In this document: positions 35,029 through 44,201 of the stretch, piece by piece
Numbering within the stretch: position 1 is the stretch's first letter
How the letters are laid out: each line of letters opens with the position of its first letter
Origin: Sulfurifustis variabilis
Lineage (GTDB): Bacteria; Pseudomonadota; Gammaproteobacteria; Acidiferrobacterales; Sulfurifustaceae
Assembly (NCBI RefSeq): GCF_002355415.1
Contig: NZ_AP014936.1
Span: 3,633,501-3,697,500, forward strand
Direction: 5' to 3'
DNA: 64,000 nt
Made by a program: the position numbers and the translations under genes
Notes under the pieces: model-generated
Seen by the model: the letters and a program-made list of their open reading frames with translations, nothing else
Told to the model about the DNA's origin: nothing
Database searches by the model: none

Positions 35029-37482
35029 ATGAAGACCTTTACCGACAACGAACTGAAAAAGAAGCTGGACGACGCCCCGAACGGCGGCACGGCGGCCGCC
35101 AAGCCGCGAACGGCGGCCGAAATCCGCCAGGCGCTCGGCGACTACCATGCGCCCGACGGCCTGTACGAGAAGCTGAAGGGCATGTCGTTCCTCGGCGCCG
35201 TGAAATGCAATGTCGAGAAGATCATCGCGGGCTCGTGGCAGGAGATCGTTCTCGATTTCGAGGTGGGCTCCTCCGGCATGGCGGACGGCTCCTGGTTCAA
35301 GGCGACCTTCCGCTTCTATTCCGACTGGGCGCTGTTCCAGACGACGGATCCCGCCGGGGCCAACTACATCTCGGCCGAGTACCACGCCGGCGGCCTCGTC
35401 CCCGGACAGAGCCCGGCCACGGTGCAGGCGCTCAAGGTGCGCTTCGACCAGAAGGGTCACGAGCGTCCCTTCCAGAAAGCGGTCATCGTCGACACGGTCG
35501 ACGGCTACGTGAAGGCGGGCGACCACATCGTGATCCGCCTGGGCGACCGCCGCTTCGGCGGCCCGGGCACCCGGGTGCAGACCTTCGTGGAGGAGAACTT
35601 CCGGATCCGCTGCTACGTGGACCCCCTCGGCACATCGCGCTTTTCCGCCGTACCGGGCGACATCGTGATCCAGATCGTGCCGGGACCGGTCGCGCAGCTC
35701 GTCTGGGCCGGCTCCCGCATGGTCCGGGCGGGCACGCCCGTGCCGCTGCGCGTGCGCGCCGAGGACGAGTGGGGCAACACCTGCTGGAACGCGCCGGAAA
35801 AGATCGAGATCACGGCGACCCGGGACGGCAAACCGGTTTACGAGAAGAAGGCGACGCTCGCCGACAAGGGCTGGGCGGTGCTGCTGCTGAAGGACCTGCC
35901 GACCGACAAGCCGGGAGAGCTGGCTGTCACCGCGCGCCTTCTCGATCATCCGTTTATCAAGCCGCAGACCTTCTATCTCTCGATTGAACAGGAGCTCGTC
36001 AGTCCGCGCATTTACTACTGCGACCTGCACGTGCACTCCGACGACACGATCGGCACCAACAGCACCCGCTACAACCTCACCTACGGCCGCGACGTCTCGG
36101 GGCTCGACGTGCTGGCGTTCGCGCACAACGACTTCAACATCACGACCGAACGCTGGAACAAGACCGTCGAGCTGATCCACGAGATCACGCAGGACGGCAG
36201 CTTCGTCGCCTTCCCGGGCACGGAATGGTGCGGCAGCTCGTGCGTGGGCGGCGACCACAACGTGGTGTTCCTGCACGGCAAGACGCCGGAGTTCCCGTTC
36301 CTCAAGACCGGCGAGCACGTGCGGTCGGTCGACTGGAACGAGGACACCAAGTCCAACGAAGCGGTCCCCGGCGCCTGGCCGCTCGAGGACCTGTGGCTCG
36401 CGTACGCCAAGGACCCCGAGGGCCATCTGCTGATTCCGCACGTGGGCGGGCGCCGCTGCATCCTCGACTGGCACTACCCCAAGCTCGAGCGGCTGATCGA
36501 GATCGGTTCCAGTTGGGGCCACTTCGGCTGGCTCTACCAGGAGGCCATGGAGCGCGGCTACAAGATCGGCGCCTCGATGGCCGGCGACGAGCACCGCGGC
36601 CGCTGCGGCGGCGGCGTCCCGGGCACGGCCGTGTTCGGCACCAAGGGCGGCGTGTCCGGCGTGCTCGCGAAGGAACTGACGCGCGTCGAGATCGGAAGAG
36701 CGCTGCGCGCCCGTCACACCTACGCGACCACCGGCGAGCGCACGGTCGCCCTCGCCCGCTGCGGCGAGCACATCCAGGGCGACGAGTTCGAGCACCAGGG
36801 CAAGGCCGTCATCGACTACCGGCTGCTCGGCGACGCGGGCTGGGACGAGGTGGTCGCGTACGACCACACCGGACCGATCTGGCGGCGCGACCTCCAGGAG
36901 GAGCTCGGCTACTCCGAGCGAAAGATCCGCTTCCGCTGGGGCGGCGCCCGCGTGAAGGACCGCTACCGCTGGGCGGCCTGGAAGGGAAAGATCACCATTC
37001 GGGGCGCCGTGATCAACGACTTCCAGGGCCGCGGCTTCGAGCACATCGAGGAGACCTCCTGGCGCGAGAGCGCGACCCAGGTCGGCTTCAAGAGCGACAC
37101 CTACGGCGACGTCGACGCGATCGAGATGGACGTGACCGGCCTCGCGAACGCCACGATCCGCGTGGAGGGCACCATCGACGGCTACGTGAAGGTCGGCGAT
37201 CCGCTCAAGGGCAATCCCTTCGCGCACTGCCCGACCTTCGAGTGGGAGATCACGGGCCGCGAGCTGCTCGAAGCGGCGAAGCTCAGGAAGGACCTGCCCG
37301 GGGTGGAGATGTTCCTCGCCTTCGAGCGCATGAGCGAAAAGGCCGCGCCCCGGGACGTGTCGGGGCGCATCGAGGTGGAACCGAAGAACGGCCCCCACGG
37401 CTTCCGGCCGGTATACCTCTACGGGCGTCAGGTCGACGACGCGAAGGTCTGGACGTCGGCGCTCTTCATTACGTTCAAGTAG
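35029..37482 (+). CDS. DUF3604-like PHP-type metal-dependent hydrolase, 817 residues
   Basis: A large cytoplasmic protein without signal peptide. Residues about 40-315 form beta-rich Ig-like modules (GSSGMADGSWFKATFRFYSD; a WGNTCWN segment near 247). From about 328 a PHP-like domain begins: CDLHVHSDDT with His334 and His336, LDVLAFAHND, GTEWCGSSCVGGDHNVVF, LLIPHVGG, then MAGDEHRGRCG with a DxH pair. The metal ligands look intact, so phosphoesterase or related hydrolysis is plausible. The C-terminal 200 residues are again beta-rich. It resembles DUF3604 proteins, which have no assigned substrate. Its position after an SLC13 anion importer suggests that it handles the imported compound. Terminators flank it on both sides. 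Confidence 0.75.
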   Translation: MKTFTDNELKKKLDDAPNGGTAAAKPRTAAEIRQALGDYHAPDGLYEKLKGMSFLGAVKCNVEKIIAGSWQEIVLDFEVGSSGMADGSWFKATFRFYSDWALFQTTDPAGANYISAEYHAGGLVPGQSPATVQALKVRFDQKGHERPFQKAVIVDTVDGYVKAGDHIVIRLGDRRFGGPGTRVQTFVEENFRIRCYVDPLGTSRFSAVPGDIVIQIVPGPVAQLVWAGSRMVRAGTPVPLRVRAEDEWGNTCWNAPEKIEITATRDGKPVYEKKATLADKGWAVLLLKDLPTDKPGELAVTARLLDHPFIKPQTFYLSIEQELVSPRIYYCDLHVHSDDTIGTNSTRYNLTYGRDVSGLDVLAFAHNDFNITTERWNKTVELIHEITQDGSFVAFPGTEWCGSSCVGGDHNVVFLHGKTPEFPFLKTGEHVRSVDWNEDTKSNEAVPGAWPLEDLWLAYAKDPEGHLLIPHVGGRRCILDWHYPKLERLIEIGSSWGHFGWLYQEAMERGYKIGASMAGDEHRGRCGGGVPGTAVFGTKGGVSGVLAKELTRVEIGRALRARHTYATTGERTVALARCGEHIQGDEFEHQGKAVIDYRLLGDAGWDEVVAYDHTGPIWRRDLQEELGYSERKIRFRWGGARVKDRYRWAAWKGKITIRGAVINDFQGRGFEHIEETSWRESATQVGFKSDTYGDVDAIEMDVTGLANATIRVEGTIDGYVKVGDPLKGNPFAHCPTFEWEITGRELLEAAKLRKDLPGVEMFLAFERMSEKAAPRDVSGRIEVEPKNGPHGFRPVYLYGRQVDDAKVWTSALFITFK

Positions 37483-37503
37483 CCGGCCCCCTGCGCAGGC
37501 CTC

Positions 37504-37535
37504 GAGGAGCGCCCTTCGGGCGCTCCTCTTTTCTT
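37504..37535 (+). terminator. Rho-independent terminator after the hydrolase gene
   Basis: Perfect 11-bp arms GAGGAGCGCCC (37504-37514) and GGGCGCTCCTC (37518-37528), loop TTC, then TTTTCTT. It lies just beyond the stop of the convergent solute-binding gene and could serve both. Confidence 0.92.
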
Positions 37536-37537
37536 CC

Positions 37538-38410
37538 TCACTCGGCGCGCGCGAGCCCGTGGTGCGCGTAAATGCCGGCCGCCTCCTCCCCGAGCAGGAA
37601 ATCGAGCAGCGCGCGGCCGTGCGCGCCGCCGTCGCCGACGAGTCCGGCGTGCAGCCGCGTCACGACGTTGTCGGCCGAGGCGCGCTCGGGCGCGCCGTCC
37701 AGCGACACGAGGTCGAACCGCTCCGGGAAGATCCGCGTGTAACGCAGCGCCAGGTGGTAGTAGACGAGGGCGGCGTCGGCCCGTCCGTCCGCGACCGCCT
37801 CGGGCGCCTCGCGATGGTGGATGCGTTCTCCGTAGACCACGCGCCCGGCGTCGGCGAGCAGCGCGAGCCGGATGCCCGCCTGCCGCGCGAGCCCGGCAAG
37901 GGTATCGCGGTACACTTCGTAGCTCGCCGCCTCCCGCTCCGGATTCGAAAGGAACAGCCGCACGCCGGGACGGTCGAGGTCGGTCAGGCGCCGGATCCCC
38001 TTCGGGTTGCCCTTGACCACCAGCAACACGTTGCCTCGAGATCGCATGAACGGCATGTGCCCGGCCATCGCGCCTTTCGCGACCGCGCGATCGAGGACAC
38101 CCGGCGGGCTGATGAAGACGTGCGGACGGGCTGCGATCACGAGATTACCGAGCCGCAGCCGCCCGGCATCGAGCAGCGCGAGCAGCACGCCCGGCGGGGT
38201 CGTGGCGTAGAACGGCTCGCCGGCCGCGGGATGGCGGCGCCGGAACGCGGCCAGGCACGCGCGCAGCGCCATGTGGTGGTTGCCGTCAGAGTAGACCGCG
38301 AGGCTGGCGGCGGGATCGCCGTGGAAATCCAGGCACAGGTTGGAGCCGGGTTGATACCAGCGCGGCGCCGTATCTTCCTCGGCTGCTCGTTCTTCGGGCC
38401 AGTCCAGCAT
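37538..38410 (-). CDS. Molybdate/tungstate-like solute-binding domain protein without signal peptide
   Basis: A 290-residue protein with the type II periplasmic-binding fold pattern: LCLDFHGDPAASLAVYSDG at the first ligand loop, LRLGNLVIAARPHVFISPPG, VLLVVKGNPKGIRRLTDLDRPGVRLFLSNPEREAASYEVYR, and ADAALVYYHLALRY. The last pieces are like ModA/WtpA-type proteins. No signal peptide or lipobox is present, and no permease or ATPase gene is adjacent, so it may be a cytoplasmic ligand sensor or a decayed transporter part. It is divergent from the PhnD-like gene. The function is not established. Confidence 0.6.
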   Translation of the reverse strand: MLDWPEERAAEEDTAPRWYQPGSNLCLDFHGDPAASLAVYSDGNHHMALRACLAAFRRRHPAAGEPFYATTPPGVLLALLDAGRLRLGNLVIAARPHVFISPPGVLDRAVAKGAMAGHMPFMRSRGNVLLVVKGNPKGIRRLTDLDRPGVRLFLSNPEREAASYEVYRDTLAGLARQAGIRLALLADAGRVVYGERIHHREAPEAVADGRADAALVYYHLALRYTRIFPERFDLVSLDGAPERASADNVVTRLHAGLVGDGGAHGRALLDFLLGEEAAGIYAHHGLARAE

Positions 38411-38598
38411 GGATCGCCTCCGTGTCGTCGATTCGGCCGTTCGATGCCGTCCGGGGATTTAAGCACGACCGTCCATCGGCCGTCCCGGCGGGCGCTGGAC
38501 AAATTCAAAGGCGCGGCTACGTTCAGTTATTGCCACTCGGTGGTGGGTGCGGCTCCTGGATGCCGCAAAAACGGAATCTTCAAGACAGGGAGGTAACG

Positions 38599-39519
38599 AT
38601 GGAACGTCCTCGTGTTTTCTTCCGGTTGCTGCTCGGCTTCGGCCTGCTTTCCTCGGCTCTCGGCAGCGTGGCGGACAGCGGGCCGCGCGCCGCCGGCGCC
38701 ACCAAAGTCGCGTTCATTCCCCCGGACAGTCCGCTCGACAAGGTCATGGAGAAGGCCCCTGCGGCCGCGATGACCGAGGGCGGGGACTTCGTGTTCAGCG
38801 CACCGCCGCGCGGGAGCTACGAGGAGGAAGTGGCGACCTACCAGCCGATCACGGAGTACCTGAGCAAGATCACCGGCAAGCGTTTCGTTTACAAGTATTC
38901 CGACAACTGGCTGAGCTACAGCAGGGACATGACCAACGGCGTCTATGACCTGGTCTTCGATGGTCCGGCGTTCAACGGCTGGCGCATGGACAAGATGAGC
39001 CATACTCCCCTCGTGAAGCTGCCGGAGGACTTCGTGTTCGTCGTGATCACCCGCAAGGACAACGCGCAGATCACGGAGCTGAAGCAACTCGCCGGCCGCA
39101 AGGTCTGCGCCCATGCGCCGCCCAATCTCGGCACCCTGACGATGCTGTCTCAGTTCGACAACCCGGCGCGTCAGCCGGTCATCCAGCAGGTCAAGGGCTG
39201 GGACAACAACTACAGGGCGATGATCGAAGGGAAATGCGCGGGCACCGTCGTCCCGATCAAGAACTTCGAAAAGAACGACAAGGGCATGGCGAAGATCCTC
39301 TACCGCCACCGCGCGATGCCGAACCAGGCCTTCTCGGCCGGTCCGCGCATTACGCCCGAGATGCGGAGCAAGATTCAGCAGGCGCTGCTCTCGCAGGAAG
39401 GCAAGTCGGCGACGGCGAAGCTGCGCTCCGTCTATGCCGGCAAGGACTTCGTCCCCGCAAGAGCCGAGGAGTACGCAGGGCTGGGCCGGCTGCTCAAGGA
39501 CAGCCTCTACTACTACTAG
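38599..39519 (+). CDS. PhnD-like periplasmic phosphate/phosphonate-type binding protein
   Basis: A 306-residue exported protein: signal peptide at residues about 1-27 (RLLLGFGLLSSALGSVADS), then a PhnD/type II binding fold with YEEEVATYQPITEYLSKITG, GVYDLVFDGPAFNGW, FVFVVITRKDN, and LAGRKVCAHAPPNLGTLTML. The ATG at 38599 follows a strong GGGAGG site; a longer frame upstream is rejected. No ABC permease or ATPase gene is adjacent, so it is an orphan binding protein; such proteins can also feed sensor kinases. It ends in a strong terminator. Confidence 0.82.
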   Translation: MERPRVFFRLLLGFGLLSSALGSVADSGPRAAGATKVAFIPPDSPLDKVMEKAPAAAMTEGGDFVFSAPPRGSYEEEVATYQPITEYLSKITGKRFVYKYSDNWLSYSRDMTNGVYDLVFDGPAFNGWRMDKMSHTPLVKLPEDFVFVVITRKDNAQITELKQLAGRKVCAHAPPNLGTLTMLSQFDNPARQPVIQQVKGWDNNYRAMIEGKCAGTVVPIKNFEKNDKGMAKILYRHRAMPNQAFSAGPRITPEMRSKIQQALLSQEGKSATAKLRSVYAGKDFVPARAEEYAGLGRLLKDSLYYY

Positions 39520-40157
39520 ACCGAGCACCCCCCCGTAGACGCCGCCGGGTTCATCCCGGCGGCTTTTTTTTGCAAAACGAGCCGCGCCACGGCGGCCGGG
39601 CCCCGGTGAAAGAGGCCCTCGCGCAGCTCCGTGACGGTCTCCTCGAGACCGAGGATATCCATCCCGCGAAAGTCTTCGCGCAGCATCTCCCCGGTGTAGA
39701 GCATCTCCCGCACCGGGGGCCCGCCGGTGCCGTACTCGAGCTGTCCGGGCGTGAAGCACTCCATGATGAGCAGCCCGCCCGGTTTCAGCGCCCGTGCCAT
39801 CGCCGCATGCATGCGCGCGCGGTCCGGCGGCATGAAATGGATGAAGATCGCGACGAGCACGTCGTACGCCGCGCTGGGCCACGCCCAATCCAGCAGGTTC
39901 GCGACTTCGAAGCGCAACGCGACGCCGCGCGCCGCGGCGAGCCGGCGCGCCTTTTCGATCGCCACCGGCGAGCCATCGACCGCGAGCACATCGAGCCCCA
40001 ATGCGGCGAGCCAGACGCCGTTGCGGCCCTCGCCATCGGCGACCGCGAGGGCTTTCATCCCCGGATGCAGTCGGTGTCGTTGCGAGGCGAGGAAGGCGTT
40101 CGGGTCCGTCCCGTAGACGTAGTCGGCGACGTCGTAGCGCCGGTCCCAGAAGCTCAC
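39516..40157 (-). CDS. Class I SAM-dependent methyltransferase
   Basis: A 213-residue cytoplasmic methyltransferase. The SAM-binding motif is degenerate, ALAVADGEGRNGVWLA, followed by LDVLAVDGSPVAIEKARR and VLVAIFIHFMPP; GGLLIMECFTPGQL is post-motif. This pattern is like TehB/thiopurine-type small-molecule methyltransferases. It starts four bases inside the ubiI reading frame end (overlap ATGA), so it is co-translated with the ubiquinone hydroxylase genes. Its last 18 codons contain the plus-strand terminator; they read KKAAGMNPAASTGG and may be a non-essential tail. Confidence 0.8.
   Translation of the reverse strand: MSFWDRRYDVADYVYGTDPNAFLASQRHRLHPGMKALAVADGEGRNGVWLAALGLDVLAVDGSPVAIEKARRLAAARGVALRFEVANLLDWAWPSAAYDVLVAIFIHFMPPDRARMHAAMARALKPGGLLIMECFTPGQLEYGTGGPPVREMLYTGEMLREDFRGMDILGLEETVTELREGLFHRGPAAVARLVLQKKAAGMNPAASTGGCSV
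39541..39571 (+). terminator. Rho-independent terminator after the PhnD-like gene
   Basis: GCCGCCGGG (39541-39549) and CCCGGCGGC (39555-39563) around TTCAT, then eight T residues. It lies inside the 3' end of the convergent methyltransferase gene. Confidence 0.95.
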
Positions 40158-41377
40158 GATGCGACGCCGCGCCGCGCCAGGCGCGGAAGATCGCCATCGA
40201 GGCCCGCCGCGCGCCGCATGATGAAACGCTTGAGCGGCGAGGCGCCGTCGGCGAACGAAAGGCCAAGATTGCGCAGCGTGGTCACCCCCGGCCAGGCGTT
40301 GCCGAAGAGATAGCGGAAGCCGCCGGTCACGGCCATCATCGTGAGGTTCTCGCCCTTGCGCCAGCGCTCGTACCGGCGCAGCACGTGGAAGGCGCCGATG
40401 TCCTTGTGCGAGCTTTCCGCGTCGAGCACCACCTCCGCCAGCGCCGCCGCGTCGAGCAGCCCGAGGTTCACTCCTTGTCCGGCCAGGGGATGGACCGTGT
40501 GCGCCGCGTCGCCGACGAGGGCCAGCCCCTCCTCGACGTAGCGCTTCGCGTGTGACAGCGCCAGCGGAAAGGCGACACGCCGGCTGGCGCTGCGCAGCTC
40601 GCCGAGACGGTCGCCGAACGCCGCGGCAAGCTCGCTGACAAAGGCGTCGTCATCCAGCGCGAGCAGCTCGTCGGCGCGCTCGTCGTCCGCCGACCAGACG
40701 ATCGAGCAGGCGTGCGGATCGGGCAGAGGCAGGAACGCGAGCGGTCCGGTCGGCAGAAACCGCTGCCAGGCCGTTTGCCCGTGTGGGCGCCCGGTCCGCA
40801 CGGTCGCGACGATGCCTTTCTGGCGCATGGGAAGCGCCTGCGAATCGATGCCCGCCGCCAGGCGGACCAGGGAGCCTGCCCCGTCCGCGCCGACGAGCAG
40901 GCGCGTCGCGAGCCGCCGACCGTCCAGCAGCTGCACCTCCGCCGGCCGGCTCGGAACCACGGCGGCAACTTCTCCGGCCACGACGTGCACGTTCGTGAAC
41001 CGGGCAAGACGTTCCTGGAGCGCGGCCACGATCACGGAATTCTCGACGATATGGGCGAGGCAGTCCTCGCCCATTTCCGCCGCCGCGAAGTGGATCTCGC
41101 CGCTGCCGCCCGCATCCCAAACCCGCATCTCGCGCACGCAGCTGACGCGCCTGCGCTCGATGCCGGGCCAGGCGCCGATCGACTCGAAGAGCGTGCGCGA
41201 GGCGAGCGTGATCGCGCTCACGCGCAAGTCGTAGTCGTCCCCGGGCGGCGTACCCGGCGCCTGCCGTTCGAGCACCGCCACCTTAAGCAGGGAGCCGCCC
41301 AGCGTGCACGCGAGTGTCGCCCCGACCATGCCGCCGCCGACGATGACGACATCGTATTCGGCGCTAGCGCCCGCCAT
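40154..41377 (-). CDS. ubiI: UbiI/VisC-type FAD-dependent ubiquinone hydroxylase
   Basis: A 407-residue flavoprotein monooxygenase of the UbiH/UbiF/UbiI/Coq6 family. The N-terminal FAD motif is DVVIVGGGMVGATLA; the DG motif is RLLVGADGAGSLVRLAAG; the second FAD motif is GLALVGDAAHTVHPLAGQGVNLGLLDA. It should hydroxylate the benzoquinone ring in ubiquinone synthesis, most likely at C5 given its pairing with UbiH. It overlaps the upstream ubiH by 14 bases and the downstream methyltransferase by four. Which position it modifies cannot be settled by sequence alone. Confidence 0.87.
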   Translation of the reverse strand: MAGASAEYDVVIVGGGMVGATLACTLGGSLLKVAVLERQAPGTPPGDDYDLRVSAITLASRTLFESIGAWPGIERRRVSCVREMRVWDAGGSGEIHFAAAEMGEDCLAHIVENSVIVAALQERLARFTNVHVVAGEVAAVVPSRPAEVQLLDGRRLATRLLVGADGAGSLVRLAAGIDSQALPMRQKGIVATVRTGRPHGQTAWQRFLPTGPLAFLPLPDPHACSIVWSADDERADELLALDDDAFVSELAAAFGDRLGELRSASRRVAFPLALSHAKRYVEEGLALVGDAAHTVHPLAGQGVNLGLLDAAALAEVVLDAESSHKDIGAFHVLRRYERWRKGENLTMMAVTGGFRYLFGNAWPGVTTLRNLGLSFADGASPLKRFIMRRAAGLDGDLPRLARRGVAS

Positions 41378-42647
41378 CGTCCGCCCCGGTAAGCGGTAGG
41401 CCCAGCGCGAGACGCGGGAGCCGCCCCGATTGCCCGCTCGTCACGCGGATGAGCCTGCGTTTGATCGCCGGCAGGAGATCGATCGCCACCAGCGCGGCGT
41501 TGCGCGCGAGCGCGATCGGAAGGTAATCGTTGGAGAAAAGCCGGATAAGCGAGTGCGTGAACCCGGCCGTGACCCGGTTGTCTCGGCGCCGCCATGCGGC
41601 GTAGCGCTCGAGGAGCGCCAGCTCGCCCGGATCCCGGCCGGAAACGTGCGCCTCGAGCAGCAACTCGGCGAGCGCGGCGACGTCGCGCAGGCCCAGGTTG
41701 AAGCCCTGGCCCGCGACGGGGTGCACCGTGTGGGCCGCGTTGCCGATGAGCGCGAGGCGAGACCGCACGTGCTCGTCGACTCGCGTGAGCGCGAGCGGGT
41801 AGGCCCGACGCGCGCCGATTCGACCGAACGGTCCGAGCCGCTGCCCGAACCGCTCCTGCAGGGCGGCGCGGAAGGTGTCGTCGTCCCACGCCAGTATCTC
41901 GCTCGCTTCTTCGGTGCGCGCGCTCCACACGACCGCGCAGCGGTCCGGTCCCGCGGGCAGAACGGCGAGTGGGCCGGAGTCGGTGAAGCGCTCGTAAGCG
42001 GTATCGCGATGCGGCAGCCCGGGAGCGACGTTGCTGACGACGGCGGTCTGCCCGTACTCGATGCGCCGCGCCGCGATACCCGCCATCTCGCGGACGGGCG
42101 AGTCCGCCCCGTCCGCCGCCACCACGAGCCGCGCCGACAGGATCTCGGTCTGTTCGTTCCGGCGTATCGTGACCCGGGCCCCGGACGCCTCGAACGCGAT
42201 CGCCTCGACGCGGGCCGGGCAACGCAGCTCGATGGCGGGCTCGCGCTCGAGCACCGCGAGCAGCGCCGCGCCCAACTCGCGGGCGGTGACGACGTAACCC
42301 AGCGCAGGAAGGCCCGCCTCCCGCGCCTCCAGTCGGGCGACGCCAAAGCGGCCACGGTCCGAGATATGGATGCGTCGTATGGGCGAGACGCGCGGTTCGA
42401 TGGCGATCCAGACCCCTATGCCCTCGAAAATGCGGCGCGAACCAAAGGCGAGCGCGAGATGCCGGTCGTCGTAGCTCGGCTGCATCGCGGAGGCGAGGGG
42501 AACGGCCTCGACCACGCCGATCGAGTACGGCCCGCCGCGAAGCGCGCAGGCCAGGCTGGCGCCGACGAGCCCGCCGCCCACGATCAGGATGTCGAAATCG
42601 GATCTCACTTTCCGGGAACGAAGCGGTTGCGGCGGTGAATGATCCAC
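41364..42647 (-). CDS. ubiH: UbiH-type FAD-dependent ubiquinone hydroxylase
   Basis: A 427-residue family member. Motifs are DILIVGGGLVGASLACAL, RLVVAADGADSPVREMAGI and RLALIGNAAHTVHPVAGQGFNLGLRDVAAL. The N-terminal half carries YDDRHLALAFGSRRIFEGIG, typical of UbiH (2-octaprenyl-6-methoxyphenol 4-hydroxylase). pepP lies 59 bp upstream on the same strand; the pepP-ubiH-ubiI order is conserved in gammaproteobacteria. It overlaps ubiI by 14 bases. Confidence 0.9.
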   Translation of the reverse strand: MDHSPPQPLRSRKVRSDFDILIVGGGLVGASLACALRGGPYSIGVVEAVPLASAMQPSYDDRHLALAFGSRRIFEGIGVWIAIEPRVSPIRRIHISDRGRFGVARLEAREAGLPALGYVVTARELGAALLAVLEREPAIELRCPARVEAIAFEASGARVTIRRNEQTEILSARLVVAADGADSPVREMAGIAARRIEYGQTAVVSNVAPGLPHRDTAYERFTDSGPLAVLPAGPDRCAVVWSARTEEASEILAWDDDTFRAALQERFGQRLGPFGRIGARRAYPLALTRVDEHVRSRLALIGNAAHTVHPVAGQGFNLGLRDVAALAELLLEAHVSGRDPGELALLERYAAWRRRDNRVTAGFTHSLIRLFSNDYLPIALARNAALVAIDLLPAIKRRLIRVTSGQSGRLPRLALGLPLTGADDGGR

Positions 42648-42706
42648 GGTGAGCCGGCGGCTCGCGAGTCGACAGTCCCCCTCACCGCGAGAGCCGCGCT
42701 CGCGCC

Positions 42707-44047
42707 TCAGCGTCCGACCGAGACCTGCGCGCGGCCGCGCGCGGCGCCTTCGCGCATGAGCGCCTCGATCTCGTCGACCGATTTGGGCGCGTCGCGTGAA
42801 AGCACCTCGTTGCCCTCCCGCGTCACGAGCACGTCGTCCTCGATGCGGATGCCGGTATTCCAGAATCGCTCCGGAATGTCCGAACCCTCCGCGATGTATA
42901 GCCCGGGCTCCACCGTAAGCACCATGCCGGGCTCGAGCAGGCGCCAGGCGTCCTCGACCTTGTAATCACCGACGTCGTGAACGTCCATGCCGAGCCAATG
43001 CCCGGTGCGGTGCATGTAGAAGCGCTTGTAGTCGCCCTTCTCGATATGCGCGTCCACGTCGCCGCTCAGAAGACCGAGGTCCTTGAGCCCCTGGGTGAGG
43101 ATGCGCACCGCGTTGTCGTGCGGCTCGTTCCAGTGTCGACCCGGCTTCACCTGGTCAATCGCTGCCCGCTGCGCCGCAAGCACGATCTCGTAGATCGCGC
43201 GCTGCTCTCCGCTGTAGCGTCCATTCACCGGAAAGGTGCGCGTGATGTCCGCGGCATATCCGTCGAGCTCGGCGCCGGCGTCGATCAGGAGCAGCTCGCC
43301 ATCGCGCAGCTCCGCACCGTTCTCGGTGTAGTGCAGAATGCAGCCGTTCGCACCGCCCCCTACGATCGGCGGATACGCCGGGAATTCCGACCCGCCCCTG
43401 CGGAACTCGTACAGAAGCTCCGCCTCGATCTCGTACTCATGCAGACCCGGGCGGCACGAGTGCATGGCGCGCCGATGCGCCGCGGCCGAGATCTTCGCCG
43501 CACGCCGCATCAGCCGGATCTCCTCCGCATCCTTGATGAGGCGCATTTCGTGCAGGATGTGGTTCAGATCGACGAACTCCCCCGGCGCGTGCACGCCGGT
43601 GCGCGCCTTGCCGCGCACCTCGTTGACCCAGCGCATCATGCGGGCGTCGAATTCCGCGTACCGGCCGATCGAGTAGAAAACCTTCTCGCGGTTCTCGAGC
43701 AGACCGGGCAGTATCTCGTCGATGTCGGCGATCGGGAATGCGTCGTCGGCCCCGTAGAGCGAGCGCGCGCCCTCGAGACCGGCGCGGCGGCCCTCCCAGA
43801 TCTCCTTCTCGGGGTTCTTTTCCCGGCAGAAAAGGATGTACTCGCCGTGCTCGCGTCCCGGCACCAGCACCGCGACCGCCTCGGGCTCCGGAAAGTGCGT
43901 GAGGTAATAGAAGTCGCTGTCCGGGCGGAACGGATAGTCCACGTCCCGGTTGCGGTTGCGTACGGGCGCCGTCGGCAGAATGGCCACGCCCTCGCTCATG
44001 TGATTCATGAGCTCCTTGCGACGACGTTCGAAAACTCTCAAATCCAT
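42707..44047 (-). CDS. pepP: Xaa-Pro aminopeptidase
   Basis: A 446-residue dinuclear-metal M24 peptidase releasing an N-terminal residue before proline. Metal ligands are visible in ELLLIDAGAELDGYAADITRTFPVNG (two Asp), HRTGHWLGMDVHDVGDY (His), LEPGMVLTVEPGLYI (Glu) and NTGIRIEDDVLVT (Glu). The ATG at 44047 (MDLRVFERRRKELMNHM) matches the E. coli start pattern; a TTG seven codons upstream is less likely. First gene of the pepP-ubiH-ubiI-methyltransferase run. Confidence 0.95.
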   Translation of the reverse strand: MDLRVFERRRKELMNHMSEGVAILPTAPVRNRNRDVDYPFRPDSDFYYLTHFPEPEAVAVLVPGREHGEYILFCREKNPEKEIWEGRRAGLEGARSLYGADDAFPIADIDEILPGLLENREKVFYSIGRYAEFDARMMRWVNEVRGKARTGVHAPGEFVDLNHILHEMRLIKDAEEIRLMRRAAKISAAAHRRAMHSCRPGLHEYEIEAELLYEFRRGGSEFPAYPPIVGGGANGCILHYTENGAELRDGELLLIDAGAELDGYAADITRTFPVNGRYSGEQRAIYEIVLAAQRAAIDQVKPGRHWNEPHDNAVRILTQGLKDLGLLSGDVDAHIEKGDYKRFYMHRTGHWLGMDVHDVGDYKVEDAWRLLEPGMVLTVEPGLYIAEGSDIPERFWNTGIRIEDDVLVTREGNEVLSRDAPKSVDEIEALMREGAARGRAQVSVGR

Positions 44048-44201
44048 GGTCGTGACATTATGCCGCAAAGCCGAATGCGGGAGCGACCCCGCTGGAGGGC
44101 GGGGGAGCCGCTGTTATAATCGATTCGCTTCCGCCGCCCGCGTTCACAGCCTGCGCGCAAGGCTGAGGTACTCCCAGGCTGGACAACCCGGGGAAAGAAC
44201 C

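Noticed and set aside
38422-38598. N-terminal extension of the PhnD-like protein
   Set aside because: The ATG at 38599 has a strong ribosome site and starts a signal peptide; an extension would bury it.
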